Origin: Pelagibacteraceae bacterium AG-345-F21
GTDB taxonomy: Bacteria; Pseudomonadota; Alphaproteobacteria; Pelagibacterales; Pelagibacteraceae
Direction: 5' to 3'
Assembly (NCBI GenBank): GCA_003281795.1
Contig: QCAW01000004.1
Coordinates: 1 to 64,000 of the forward strand
Length of the DNA stretch: 64,000 nucleotides
Positions 7,930 to 16,850 of this stretch are shown here, piece after piece. Below the pieces are notes generated by a model, which searched no databases, was not told the origin of the DNA, and saw only the letters and a list, made by a program, of their open reading frames with translations. Each line of letters starts with the position of its first letter. The stretch's first letter is position 1. Position numbers and translations under genes: made by a program.

Positions 7930-9746
7930 TGTGTGGTATTATCGGAATAGCAAGCAATAAACCGGTTTCAATAAATATTATAAACTCCTTAAAAAAATTA
8001 GAGTACAGAGGTTATGACTCTGCAGGTTTAGCTACTCTGCATCAAAATACTATAATCGAAAAAAAATGCTCTGGTAGAGTAGAGGAATTGGAAAAAATTT
8101 TATTTAACAGTCCTTCGAATGGAAATTTAGGAATTGGACATGTTAGGTGGGCCACACATGGCATTCCTAACGAAACAAACGCTCATCCTCATTCATCAGA
8201 CATTGTTTCAGTTGTACATAATGGGATAATTGAAAATTCTGATGAATTAAAAAAAAAATTGGAATTAAAAGGGTCAAAATTTAAGTCTCAAACAGATACT
8301 GAAGTAATAACATTAATGATAACAGATTTGTTAAAAAATAATGATCCACTTGAGTCCGTCATTAAAACTCTCAAACAGTTAAAAGGTAGTTTTGCTTTAG
8401 GAATAATTTTTAAAAATTTTGAAAATTATATTATCGGTGCACGTAGGGGAAGTCCTTTAGCTGTAGGTTATGCAAACAACGAAAATTTTCTTGGTTCAGA
8501 CTCTTATGCTCTTAAGAGTATGACAAATAAAATATCATATCTAGATGATGGAGATATTTGTTTATTAACTAAAGATAAAATTGATTTTTATGATGCAAAC
8601 AAAAAAAGAATTAATAAAAAAATTCATCTTTTATCAGATGACGAGAATATTAGCAGTAAAGGGGATTATAAAAATTTTATGTCTAAGGAAATATTTGAAC
8701 AGCCTATAACTGCACAAAATTGTATAAAAGAATACATTGATAATTTAAAACAGGATATAAATATTTACAATTTTCCCATTGAACCAAATAAAATCAATAA
8801 AATTATATTAATAGGTTGCGGAACAGCTTACCATTCGTGTTTAGTTGCCAAATATTGGATTGAAGAGCTGACAACAATAGAAGTAGAAGTAGATATTGCC
8901 TCTGAGTTTAGGTATAGAAAATTGAAATTTAATAAAAATAATCTTTATATTTTTATTTCTCAATCTGGAGAGACTGCAGATACTGCTGCCGCTCTTGATA
9001 TTTGTAAAAAAAATAATGTTAAAACTTGCTCCATTGTAAATGCCGTAGAAAGTACTATAGCCCGAAATTCAGACTGGGTTTTACCAATTCACGCTGGTCC
9101 AGAGATAGGAGTAGCTTCAACGAAGGCTTTTCTAGGTCAAATGCTAGTTCTTTATATTCTTAGCTTAAAGTTGGGGCATACTAGAAAAGATATTGATGAC
9201 AAATCTTATCAACATAATCTTAAAAATTTAAAGCTAATTCCCAATGCAATAAAGGAAAGTTTAAAAATAGAAAGCAACATACAACTAATGGCAAAAGAAT
9301 TTCTTGATGCAAAAGGATCTATGTTTTTAGGAAGAGGTTTATCGTTTCCTATCGCACTAGAAGGAGCATTAAAATTAAAAGAGTTATCGTATTTACATGC
9401 TGAAGGATATCCAGCCGGAGAAATGAAACATGGACCCCTAGCTTTGATCGAAGAGGGATTGCCAGTGATCGTAATCGCACCTGAAGATAAGTATTTTGAA
9501 AAGACTCTTTCAAACATGCAAGAAGTAATAGCAAGAGGTGGCAAAATTTTATTTATAACTAACCAAAAAAAAGTATTAGTAAATGAAAATATTAGATTTA
9601 GTATTAAAGTACCTTTATTAGATAATATGCTTTCACCAATACTATTAACTATACCTATACAATTATTGGCTTATCATGTGGCCTTATTAAAAGGATGCGA
9701 TATAGATAAACCAAGAAATTTAGCAAAATCGGTAACTGTAGAATAA
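7929..9746 (+). CDS. glmS: Glutamine-fructose-6-phosphate aminotransferase (isomerizing)
   Basis: This 605-aa cytoplasmic enzyme makes glucosamine-6-phosphate from fructose-6-phosphate and glutamine, the entry step to peptidoglycan and LPS amino sugars. The N-terminal glutaminase starts MCGIIGIAS with the catalytic cysteine at position 2 after Met removal, and has the HVRWATHG motif. Two SIS sugar-isomerase domains follow (the first with SQSGETADT, the second with GRGLSFPIALEGALKLKE). The C-terminus DKPRNLAKSVTVE is the family signature. It is coupled to the GlmU-domain gene, forming a hexosamine pair. No glmS ribozyme or other leader structure is possible upstream because the genes overlap. 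Confidence 0.97.
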   Translation: MCGIIGIASNKPVSINIINSLKKLEYRGYDSAGLATLHQNTIIEKKCSGRVEELEKILFNSPSNGNLGIGHVRWATHGIPNETNAHPHSSDIVSVVHNGIIENSDELKKKLELKGSKFKSQTDTEVITLMITDLLKNNDPLESVIKTLKQLKGSFALGIIFKNFENYIIGARRGSPLAVGYANNENFLGSDSYALKSMTNKISYLDDGDICLLTKDKIDFYDANKKRINKKIHLLSDDENISSKGDYKNFMSKEIFEQPITAQNCIKEYIDNLKQDINIYNFPIEPNKINKIILIGCGTAYHSCLVAKYWIEELTTIEVEVDIASEFRYRKLKFNKNNLYIFISQSGETADTAAALDICKKNNVKTCSIVNAVESTIARNSDWVLPIHAGPEIGVASTKAFLGQMLVLYILSLKLGHTRKDIDDKSYQHNLKNLKLIPNAIKESLKIESNIQLMAKEFLDAKGSMFLGRGLSFPIALEGALKLKELSYLHAEGYPAGEMKHGPLALIEEGLPVIVIAPEDKYFEKTLSNMQEVIARGGKILFITNQKKVLVNENIRFSIKVPLLDNMLSPILLTIPIQLLAYHVALLKGCDIDKPRNLAKSVTVE

Positions 9747-9806
9747 TTTTTTTTTTAAAGTCTTTAAAAAATCAGTTTTATAACTTATATATATCATAGG
9801 TTGAAT

Positions 9807-11183
9807 ATGAAAAAATGGAATTTAAATAGTTGGACAAAATTTCCAGCTAAACACTTGCCTGTATATCAGGACAACAAAGAATTGGAGTTGGTATTAAGTA
9901 AAGTTAAAAAATACCCGCCTCTTGTTTTTGCTGGTGAAACAAGATCATTAAAAAAATCTTTAGCAGATGTTGTTAAAGGTAAGGCTTTCTTATTACAAGG
10001 CGGAGACTGCGCAGAAAGCTTCGCAGAATTTCATCCGGACAACATAAGAGATACTTTAAAAGTAATTTTACAAATGTCTTTAGTCATGACAGCCTCCGCG
10101 TCAGTACCTGTAGTAAAAGTTGGAAGAATTGCTGGACAATTTTCAAAACCTAGAAGCTCACCAATGGAAAAAAAAGATGGTATAGAACTACCAAGTTATT
10201 TAGGTGATAATATAAATGGAATGGAATTTTCAGAAAAAGCTAGAATTCCAGATGCAAAAAGATTGTTTAGAGCTTATTCTCAATCTGCTTCAACTTTAAA
10301 TTTACTTAGAGCATTTTCTCAAGGAGGATTTGCTGATTTAAGGCAAGTTCATTTATGGAACTTAGGTTTTATTAAAGAAAAAACTAAAGGAAAGTATAAA
10401 GAAATTGAAGATAAAATTAGTGATGCTCTAGCTTTTATGGAAGCTTGCGGTATTAATTCGGACAATAACAGAAGGCTAAGAACAGTAAATTTTTATACTT
10501 CACATGAAGCTCTGCTTTTACCTTTTGAGGAAGCAATGACAAGAGTGGACTCAACAACTGGTGAATATCACGATACATCGGCTCATTTTGTTTGGATTGG
10601 AGATAGAACTAGACAATCAGATGGAGCGCATGTTGAGTTTTGCAGAGGAATTAAAAATCCGTTAGGTCTAAAATGTGGACCAACTTTAAAGACTGATGAT
10701 TTGATAAAACTTTGCAATATTTTAAATCCAGAAAATGAACCTGGTAGAATGACATTAATTTCTAGGTTTGGAGCAGACAATGTAGAAAAATATCTTCCTA
10801 CATTAATTAAAGCAGTAGAAAAAGAAGGATTAAATGTTGTATGGTCTTGTGACCCCATGCATGGAAATACTATAAAAGCAGCTACTGGTTTTAAAACAAG
10901 ACCTTTCGATAGTGTTCTAAAAGAAGTAAAAAACTTTTTTGCAGTTCATCAAGCAGAAGGAACGTATGCTGGGGGATTGCATATTGAAATGACTGGCCAG
11001 GATGTGACAGAGTGCACTGGTGGAGCCCAAAAAATATCAGAAAATGACTTATCTAATAGATATAGAACTCATTGTGATCCAAGACTAAATGCCGATCAAG
11101 CTTTAGAGCTAGCTTTCTTAATTTCTGAAGAAATCAAGAAAAACTCTAAATATTCAAAAAAAATTATTCAAGCCGCGTCTTAA
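9807..11183 (+). CDS. Class II 3-deoxy-7-phosphoheptulonate (DAHP) synthase
   Basis: A 458-aa enzyme for the first step of the shikimate pathway, condensing PEP and erythrose-4-phosphate. It is the plant-like class II type: [49 protein letters not shown] and the C-terminal [15 protein letters not shown] are all family landmarks. The cysteine in GGDCAE and the histidine in DPMHGN fit the metal site. The start is ATG 9807 with a CATAGG ribosome-site-like sequence just upstream; a TTG at 9801 is the alternative. A 60-nt spacer with a T/A-rich run separates it from glmS, so it may have its own promoter. A strong inverted repeat covers its stop codon. Confidence 0.93.
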   Translation: MKKWNLNSWTKFPAKHLPVYQDNKELELVLSKVKKYPPLVFAGETRSLKKSLADVVKGKAFLLQGGDCAESFAEFHPDNIRDTLKVILQMSLVMTASASVPVVKVGRIAGQFSKPRSSPMEKKDGIELPSYLGDNINGMEFSEKARIPDAKRLFRAYSQSASTLNLLRAFSQGGFADLRQVHLWNLGFIKEKTKGKYKEIEDKISDALAFMEACGINSDNNRRLRTVNFYTSHEALLLPFEEAMTRVDSTTGEYHDTSAHFVWIGDRTRQSDGAHVEFCRGIKNPLGLKCGPTLKTDDLIKLCNILNPENEPGRMTLISRFGADNVEKYLPTLIKAVEKEGLNVVWSCDPMHGNTIKAATGFKTRPFDSVLKEVKNFFAVHQAEGTYAGGLHIEMTGQDVTECTGGAQKISENDLSNRYRTHCDPRLNADQALELAFLISEEIKKNSKYSKKIIQAAS

Positions 11184-11205
11184 TAATTATTGTAATTATT
11201 AAGAC
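11177..11205. terminator. 13-bp perfect hairpin over the DAHP synthase stop codon
   Basis: GTCTTAATAATTA (11177-11189) and TAATTATTAAGAC (11193-11205) pair perfectly around a TTG loop. The stop codon TAA at 11181-11183 is inside the stem. There is no T-run after it on the plus strand, so it is not a textbook intrinsic terminator. It may act as a partial terminator, an RNA 3'-end stabiliser or a processing site between the DAHP synthase and nadE. Confidence 0.5.
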
Positions 11206-11235
11206 TAAACCTTAAAAAGGAGGTTGGTATTAATT

Positions 11236-11973
11236 ATGGACGTAAAAAAAAGAGCAAATATAATAACTGATTGGATTAGCAATTATTGTGATTCGGCCTC
11301 TTATAAACCCGAGTCACTAATTGTTGGTATTTCAGGTGGTATAGACTCATCCGTAGTTAGTACATTATGTGCAAACACTGGACGTAAAACAATTGTGTTA
11401 ACGATGCCAATTAACCAAATCAAATCTCAACACGATCTAAGCTTAATTCATGCTAAATGGTTAAAAGATAAATACAAAAATGTGCAACATCACATTTTAG
11501 AGATGGATAAAATCTTTAATTCATTTTCTCAAGTTTTAAATAATTTTGATAATGAGCATGGATATGCAAACTCAAGAGCTAGATTAAGAATGGCAACTTT
11601 ATATCAAGTTGCTGCCGCTAATTCTGGAATTGTAGTTGGGACTGGGAATAAAGTTGAAGATTTTGGTGTCGGATTTTATACTAAATATGGGGATGGAGGA
11701 GTTGATATTTCACCCATAGCTGATTGTACTAAGACACAAGTTTGGGAACTCGGAAGACATCTAGGTGTATCTGAAAAGATTATCAATACACCACCAACTG
11801 ATGGTTTATGGGATGATGGAAGAAATGATGTTGAACAACTTGGTATGACTTACGAAGATCTTGAAAAAGCTATGGAAAATAAAAACGATCCTAATTATAA
11901 AAAATATTTGGAGATAAGAGAAAAAAATTTACACAAAATGAATCCTATTCCAGTTTGTACATTTAATGAATAA
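11236..11973 (+). CDS. nadE: NH3-dependent NAD+ synthetase
   Basis: A 245-aa enzyme that amidates nicotinic acid adenine dinucleotide to NAD+. The ATP-pyrophosphatase P-loop SGGIDSS is at residues 33-39. The segment TGNKVEDFGVGFYTKYGDGGVD and the late TDGLWDDGRNDVEQLG are typical. There is no N-terminal nitrilase domain, so ammonia rather than glutamine should be the direct nitrogen donor. ATG 11236 is chosen; AAAAAGGAGG ends at 11223, 12 nt upstream, and an in-frame TTG at 11224 directly abuts it. The short repeat AACCT/AGGTT (11208-11212 and 11221-11225) could partly cover that ribosome site. It overlaps cysS by 8 nt. Confidence 0.93.
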   Translation: MDVKKRANIITDWISNYCDSASYKPESLIVGISGGIDSSVVSTLCANTGRKTIVLTMPINQIKSQHDLSLIHAKWLKDKYKNVQHHILEMDKIFNSFSQVLNNFDNEHGYANSRARLRMATLYQVAAANSGIVVGTGNKVEDFGVGFYTKYGDGGVDISPIADCTKTQVWELGRHLGVSEKIINTPPTDGLWDDGRNDVEQLGMTYEDLEKAMENKNDPNYKKYLEIREKNLHKMNPIPVCTFNE

Positions 11974-13315
11974 CCTACAACTAACAAATTCCTTAACAAG
12001 AAAAAAAGAAATATTTAAGCCAATTAATGCAAGTAAAATTTCTTTATATGCATGTGGACCAACTGTTTATGATAATCCCCACGTAGGTAATGCTAGAAGT
12101 CTTGTTGTATTTGATGTTTTGTTCAGAGTCCTAAGAGCTATCTATGGCTTAAATGTAAATTATGTAAGAAACATTACAGATGTAGATGATAAAATAATTG
12201 AAGCATCTAAAAAAAATAATAAAGGTATCAATGAAATTACAAAAGAAGTTACAAAAGTTTTTCATGAAAACTGTAAAAGTTTAAATTGTTTAAAACCTAC
12301 AATTGAACCTAAAGCAACTGAACATATTAAAGAAATGATTGAAATGTCTTCATCTTTAATAAAAAAAGGTTTTGCTTATGAAAATAAAGGGCATGTTTAT
12401 TTTGCAATCAATTCCTTTAAACATTACGGAAAATTGTCAAATAAAAATTTAGAAGAATTGAAAGCTGGAAGCAGGGTAGAAATTTCCGATCTTAAAAAAA
12501 ATCCAATGGATTTTGTTTTATGGAAACCTTCAGAAAATAATGATCCGGGTTGGGAGTCGCCATGGGGACGAGGTAGACCAGGTTGGCATTTAGAGTGTTC
12601 GGTAATGAGTGAAAAGTATTTAGGAAAAAGTTTTGATATTCACGGTGGAGGGTTAGACTTAATTTTTCCTCATCATGAAAATGAAATAGCTCAGTCTTGT
12701 AGTAATAATTCGACAGAAAATTTTGCTAATTATTGGGTTCATAATGGTTTTGTTACATTCAATAAAGAAAAAATGTCTAAATCCTTAGGAAATATCATCA
12801 CAATTTCAGACGCTGTAAAACAATACTCCGGACAAGTCGTGAGATTAGCTTTATTGAGCTCACATTATAGTCAGCCATTAGATTGGAATGATGAACTGTT
12901 ACAAAATCAAAAAAACACTATTGATAAATGGTACAAACTTTATGAAGAAACTAAAAATATAAATATTTTAGACATTTCAGAAACTCTACTAGATGATTTA
13001 AACACGCCTGGCTTTATTGCTAAAATACATGAATTATATAATGCCGCCAATGAAGGAGATAAAAAAAGCAAATCATTATTTAATAATGCTTGCAGGTTAA
13101 TAGGCTTGTTTAATATTAGTAAAGAAGATTGGGAAAATCAAAAAAAATCTAATATTAAAGTTTCAGAGGATTATATTTTAAAGCAAATAGCTGAGAGATC
13201 TAGAGCAAAAAAAGATAGAAATTTTACTCTAGCAGATCAAATAAGAAAGGATTTATTAGAAGAAGGTATTGTAATTGAAGATCAACAAGATAAAACAATT
13301 TGGAAATTGAAATGA
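11966..13315 (+). CDS. cysS: Cysteinyl-tRNA synthetase
   Basis: A class I aminoacyl-tRNA synthetase (449 aa) that charges tRNA-Cys. The zinc cysteine C30 in YACGPTVYD is followed by the HIGH-equivalent HVGN at 39-42. The ECSVMSEKYLG segment and the HHENE motif supply the other zinc-site residues. KMSKS is at residues 269-273. The C-terminal DALR-like region ends with the family-typical RSRAKKDRNFTLADQIRKDL. It overlaps nadE upstream and cimA downstream (ATGA), so it is part of a tightly packed housekeeping run. Confidence 0.97.
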   Translation: MNNLQLTNSLTRKKEIFKPINASKISLYACGPTVYDNPHVGNARSLVVFDVLFRVLRAIYGLNVNYVRNITDVDDKIIEASKKNNKGINEITKEVTKVFHENCKSLNCLKPTIEPKATEHIKEMIEMSSSLIKKGFAYENKGHVYFAINSFKHYGKLSNKNLEELKAGSRVEISDLKKNPMDFVLWKPSENNDPGWESPWGRGRPGWHLECSVMSEKYLGKSFDIHGGGLDLIFPHHENEIAQSCSNNSTENFANYWVHNGFVTFNKEKMSKSLGNIITISDAVKQYSGQVVRLALLSSHYSQPLDWNDELLQNQKNTIDKWYKLYEETKNINILDISETLLDDLNTPGFIAKIHELYNAANEGDKKSKSLFNNACRLIGLFNISKEDWENQKKSNIKVSEDYILKQIAERSRAKKDRNFTLADQIRKDLLEEGIVIEDQQDKTIWKLK

Positions 13316-14916
13316 GCAAAGATAAAATTTATATATTTGATACCACCCTTAGAGATGGCGCTCAAACTGAAGGTGTTGATTTTTCAATCGAGGATAAAAA
13401 TAAAATTGCAACTGTTTTATCAGATATCGGAATAGATTATATTGAAGGAGGTTGGCCAGGGGCAAACCCAAATGATACTAAGTTTTTTTCAAATCCACCA
13501 AAATTAAAAAAAAGTATTTTTACTGCTTTTGGCATGACTAAGAAGACAGGTAGAAGTGCTGATAACGATCCAGGATTAGCATCTTTAATGAACGCGAACT
13601 CACCTGCTGTTTGTGTTGTAGGCAAAGCATGGGATTTTCATGTGAAAGTAGCTTTAGGTATTAAAAATGAGGAAAATTTAGAAAATATAAAAGAGACTAC
13701 GAAACACTTTGTTAAAAATAAAAAAGAATTTTTGTTCGACGCAGAACATTTTTTTGATGGCTATAAAGCAAATCCAAGTTATGCATTAGACTGTCTTAAA
13801 CAAGCTTATGACTCGGGTGCTAGATGGGTAGTGTTGTGTGATACGAATGGAGGAACTTTACCGCACGAAATAAGCGAAATAGTTTCTAAAGTGTCCAAAA
13901 ATGTTCCAGGAAAAAATCTTGGAATTCATGCTCATAATGATACGGAAAATGCAGTAGCTAATTCTTTAGCAGCAGTAGAAGCTGGCGCAAGACAAATCCA
14001 AGGCACAATTAATGGGTTAGGTGAAAGATGTGGTAATGCTAATTTGATGTCAATAATACCTACACTTTTTCTAAAAAAAACATTTAGTGATAAATATGAA
14101 ATTAGTATTCAAAAAGATAAATTGCCTTCCTTAACAGAATGCTCAAGGCTATTAGACGAAATTTTAAACAGGAAACCCAATAAGAATATGGCTTACGTAG
14201 GAGCATCTGCATTTTCTCATAAAGGTGGTCTACATGTATCTGCTGTGCAAAAGGATCCAAAAACCTACGAACATGTTGATCCAAAGTTGGTTGGAAACCA
14301 TAGAAATATAATTGTTTCTAATCAAGCTGGTAGATCAAACATTCTATCTCGATTAGAAAAATACGGTGTTAAAATCGACTCAAAAGATCCAAAAGTTAAA
14401 AAAATCTTAGATGAAGTTAAAGATAGAGAATTTAGTGGATATTCCTATGATGGAGCAGATGCTTCCTTTGAATTATTGGCTAACAGACTTTTAGGAAAAG
14501 TCCCTGAATATTTAAAAGTTAAAAGCTACAATGTAAGTGTAGCTAAGTCAGATATAATAAAAACAAAGGCAAATGTTGTTTTTTTAATTGATGGAAAAAA
14601 TATTGAATGCAATGGGGAAGGGAATGGTCCTGTCAATGCATTAGATAATGCCATTAGATCAAATTTTAAAAAAGTTGAAAAATATTATAATTTTTTTTCA
14701 GATTTAAAATTATTAGATTATAAAGTAAGAATTTTAAATACAGGTACCGAAGCAACCACTCGAGTTTTAATTGAAAGCACTGATAAGACAGGAATAAGTT
14801 GGTTTACTGTTGGAGTTTCTCCAAACATTATTGAAGCCTCATTTAAAGCTTTAATAGACAGCTTGGATTACAAACTATACAAAGAAAAAGCTCCTGCTAA
14901 CTTAAATGAAAAATAA
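13312..14916 (+). CDS. cimA: (R)-citramalate synthase
   Basis: A 534-aa enzyme condensing pyruvate and acetyl-CoA to citramalate, the threonine-independent route to 2-oxobutyrate and isoleucine. The HMG-CoA-lyase-like barrel begins DTTLRDGAQTEG (residues 10-21, metal and catalytic residues R14, D15) and contains GIHAHNDTENAVANS with the metal histidines. The C-terminal region resembles the LeuA dimer/allosteric domain (GTEATTRVLIES). The early YIEGGWPGANP is typical of citramalate rather than isopropylmalate synthases. Start is ATG 13312, overlapping the cysS stop by 4 nt; a TTG at 13300 is unlikely. It overlaps trmJ by 11 nt. Confidence 0.92.
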   Translation: MSKDKIYIFDTTLRDGAQTEGVDFSIEDKNKIATVLSDIGIDYIEGGWPGANPNDTKFFSNPPKLKKSIFTAFGMTKKTGRSADNDPGLASLMNANSPAVCVVGKAWDFHVKVALGIKNEENLENIKETTKHFVKNKKEFLFDAEHFFDGYKANPSYALDCLKQAYDSGARWVVLCDTNGGTLPHEISEIVSKVSKNVPGKNLGIHAHNDTENAVANSLAAVEAGARQIQGTINGLGERCGNANLMSIIPTLFLKKTFSDKYEISIQKDKLPSLTECSRLLDEILNRKPNKNMAYVGASAFSHKGGLHVSAVQKDPKTYEHVDPKLVGNHRNIIVSNQAGRSNILSRLEKYGVKIDSKDPKVKKILDEVKDREFSGYSYDGADASFELLANRLLGKVPEYLKVKSYNVSVAKSDIIKTKANVVFLIDGKNIECNGEGNGPVNALDNAIRSNFKKVEKYYNFFSDLKLLDYKVRILNTGTEATTRVLIESTDKTGISWFTVGVSPNIIEASFKALIDSLDYKLYKEKAPANLNEK

Positions 14917-15634
14917 GTTTGGTTTCATTCTAATCAAACCGCAACTTGGCGAAAATATAGGTGCCTGTGCTAGATCTTTAAAAAATTTTGGATTTTCAAA
15001 GTTACATATAGTTTCGCCAAAACAATCTTGGCCTAATAACAAAGCAAAAGCCACCTCTGTAGGAGCATATGATATAATTAAAAAAGCTAAAATTTATAAA
15101 AATACCCAAGATGCAATCAAAGATTTTAATATTGTTTTTTCATTGAGTGCAAGAAAACGAGATATTAACAAAAAACATATTTCAATTAATCAATTTTTAA
15201 AGATAATAAAATCAAAAAAAAATGAAAAATTTGGTTTCATGTTTGGACCCGAAGCATCTGGTTTGTCAAATGACGATTTATCATTATCAAATTTTGTTTT
15301 ACAGATTCCAACATCAAAAAAATTTAAGTCATTAAATTTATCCCATTCTTTAACTTTAATATGTTATGAAATTTTTAAGTTAGCAAATTTTAATAAGTTT
15401 GAAAGAGATGTAAAAAAAATAAAAATTTCCTCAAAAAGCAGAATATCATCTCTAGTTTTGCACCTTAAAAAACTGCTTGAAAAAAAAGGTTTTTTTATTC
15501 CATCCGAAAAAAAACACTCAATGTTAATGAATATCAACAATCTAATTTACAGAATGGAGCCTAATGATAAAGAAGTAAGGATTTTAGCCAGTATTATTAG
15601 CTCTTTAAGTAAAAAAAATATTTACCATAATTGA
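14906..15634 (+). CDS. trmJ: tRNA 2'-O-methyltransferase, TrmJ-like (SPOUT superfamily)
   Basis: A 242-aa S-adenosylmethionine-dependent RNA methyltransferase with the SpoU/TrmH knot. Motif 1 is the N-terminal KPQLGENIGACARSLKNFGF; the cofactor-binding motifs are FGFMFGPEASGLSNDDL and LNLSHSLTLICYE. The C-terminal extension (about residues 165-242) fits TrmJ, which methylates position 32 of several tRNAs, rather than TrmL. It overlaps the end of cimA. Substrate specificity is inferred from the domain layout. Confidence 0.85.
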   Translation: MKNKFGFILIKPQLGENIGACARSLKNFGFSKLHIVSPKQSWPNNKAKATSVGAYDIIKKAKIYKNTQDAIKDFNIVFSLSARKRDINKKHISINQFLKIIKSKKNEKFGFMFGPEASGLSNDDLSLSNFVLQIPTSKKFKSLNLSHSLTLICYEIFKLANFNKFERDVKKIKISSKSRISSLVLHLKKLLEKKGFFIPSEKKHSMLMNINNLIYRMEPNDKEVRILASIISSLSKKNIYHN

Positions 15635-15674
15635 CAATTACACCTGAAGCCTTATAAACACTCAACAATTAAAT

Positions 15675-16292
15675 ATGACAAAAAGACTAAAATCTAAACA
15701 CAAAGTTGATCGAAGGTTAAAAGCTAATTTATGGGGTCGTCCAAAAAGTCCCTTTAACTCAAGAGCATACCCTCCAGGACAACATGGTCAAAATAAAAAA
15801 GGCAAGCCCACAGATTATGGTATCCAATTACAAGCGAAACAAAAACTCAAAGCTTATTATGGAAATATAAATGAAAGACAATTTAGAAATACATATAGAA
15901 AAGCGTTAGCTAAAAAAGGTGATACTACAGAAAATTTAATTGCATTGCTTGAAAGCAGGTTAGATACAGTTATTTATAGAGCAAAGTTTGCTCCAACTGT
16001 TTTTTCAGCGAGACAAATGATAAATCACGGTCATATTAAAGTTAATAAAAAAAGAGTTAATATCTCAAGTTACTTAGTAAAAGACACAGATTTAATTGAA
16101 GTTCGGGAAAAATCAAAAAAACTTACAATTATAGATGGAGCTTTACAAAGCAAGGAAAGAGATGTCCCAGAATATATACAACTTGATGATAAAAATAAAA
16201 CAGCTAAACTTGTAAGACTACCAAAATTTTCAGAGGTTCCTTATCCAGTTGTTATGGAGCCAAGCTTAGTAATTGAATACTACTCAAGATAA
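15675..16292 (+). CDS. rpsD: 30S ribosomal protein S4
   Basis: A 205-aa primary 16S rRNA-binding protein. It starts [22 protein letters not shown], the alphaproteobacterial form without the zinc cysteines, and includes the S4 RNA-binding domain ([29 protein letters not shown]). The C-terminus [16 protein letters not shown] is typical. It stands apart from the main ribosomal clusters and is separated from trmJ by 40 nt. It converges on grxD with only 10 nt between them. Confidence 0.97.
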   Translation: MTKRLKSKHKVDRRLKANLWGRPKSPFNSRAYPPGQHGQNKKGKPTDYGIQLQAKQKLKAYYGNINERQFRNTYRKALAKKGDTTENLIALLESRLDTVIYRAKFAPTVFSARQMINHGHIKVNKKRVNISSYLVKDTDLIEVREKSKKLTIIDGALQSKERDVPEYIQLDDKNKTAKLVRLPKFSEVPYPVVMEPSLVIEYYSR

Positions 16293-16302
16293 TAAATAAA
16301 TT

Positions 16303-16620
16303 TTAAATAATATCTTTTTTTTCTAGAAAAGTTTTCAATTCACCTTTTTCAAACATTTCTTTAACTATATCGCAACCGCCAACGAATTCACCTTTTACAT
16401 ATAACTGTGGAATAGTAGGCCAATCACTAAAATCTTTTATGCCTTGTCGTAACTTTTCATCTTCCAAAACATTGATGCCATTAAAATTTATCTTTAAATG
16501 TTTTAGAACGTTTGTAACAGCCATCGAAAAACCACATTGTGGAGCATCAGGGGTTCCTTTCATAAACAAACAAACATCATTTTTGCTAATTAAATCTTTT
16601 ATTTTTTCATTTATTTCCAT
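16303..16620 (-). CDS. grxD: Monothiol glutaredoxin, Grx4/GrxD family
   Basis: A 105-aa CGFS-type glutaredoxin that binds and delivers [2Fe-2S] clusters with glutathione. The active site CGFS is at residues 29-32 after KGTPDAPQ. The conserved WPTIPQLYVKGEFVGGCDIV holds the glutathione-binding cis-Pro and GG. Its start overlaps the stop of the BolA-like gene (TAATG). CGFS glutaredoxins and BolA proteins form heterodimers, so the adjacency supports a shared role in iron-sulfur or iron sensing. It is the last gene of the long minus-strand run. Confidence 0.96.
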   Translation of the reverse strand: MEINEKIKDLISKNDVCLFMKGTPDAPQCGFSMAVTNVLKHLKINFNGINVLEDEKLRQGIKDFSDWPTIPQLYVKGEFVGGCDIVKEMFEKGELKTFLEKKDII

Positions 16621-16850
16621 TATTTTTCCTCTGTTGTTATAGATAGAGCATGAAGTTCGTTACCCATTTTACCTTTTAAGGATTTATAAACTAATTTATG
16701 CTGCTCAATTTTACTTAATCCATTAAACATTTTAGATTTAATAATTGCTGCATAATGGTTGTTGTCACCCATTAAATCTTTTATTTCTATAGACGCATCT
16801 GGTATAGAAGTAATTATTAATTCTTTAATTTCGTTTATTGGTAGTGCCAT
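16620..16850 (-). CDS. BolA/IbaG family iron-sulfur metabolism protein
   Basis: A 76-aa small protein of the BolA fold. The segment DNNHYAAIIKSKMFNGLSKIEQHKLVYKSLKG is the family core, and GNELHALSI is the typical end. The histidine in the EQHKLVY region is the conserved candidate ligand for the cluster shared with a CGFS glutaredoxin. It is coupled at both ends (1-nt overlaps with purL and grxD). The short length fits the IbaG/BolA2-like group rather than canonical E. coli BolA. Confidence 0.92.
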   Translation of the reverse strand: MALPINEIKELIITSIPDASIEIKDLMGDNNHYAAIIKSKMFNGLSKIEQHKLVYKSLKGKMGNELHALSITTEEK

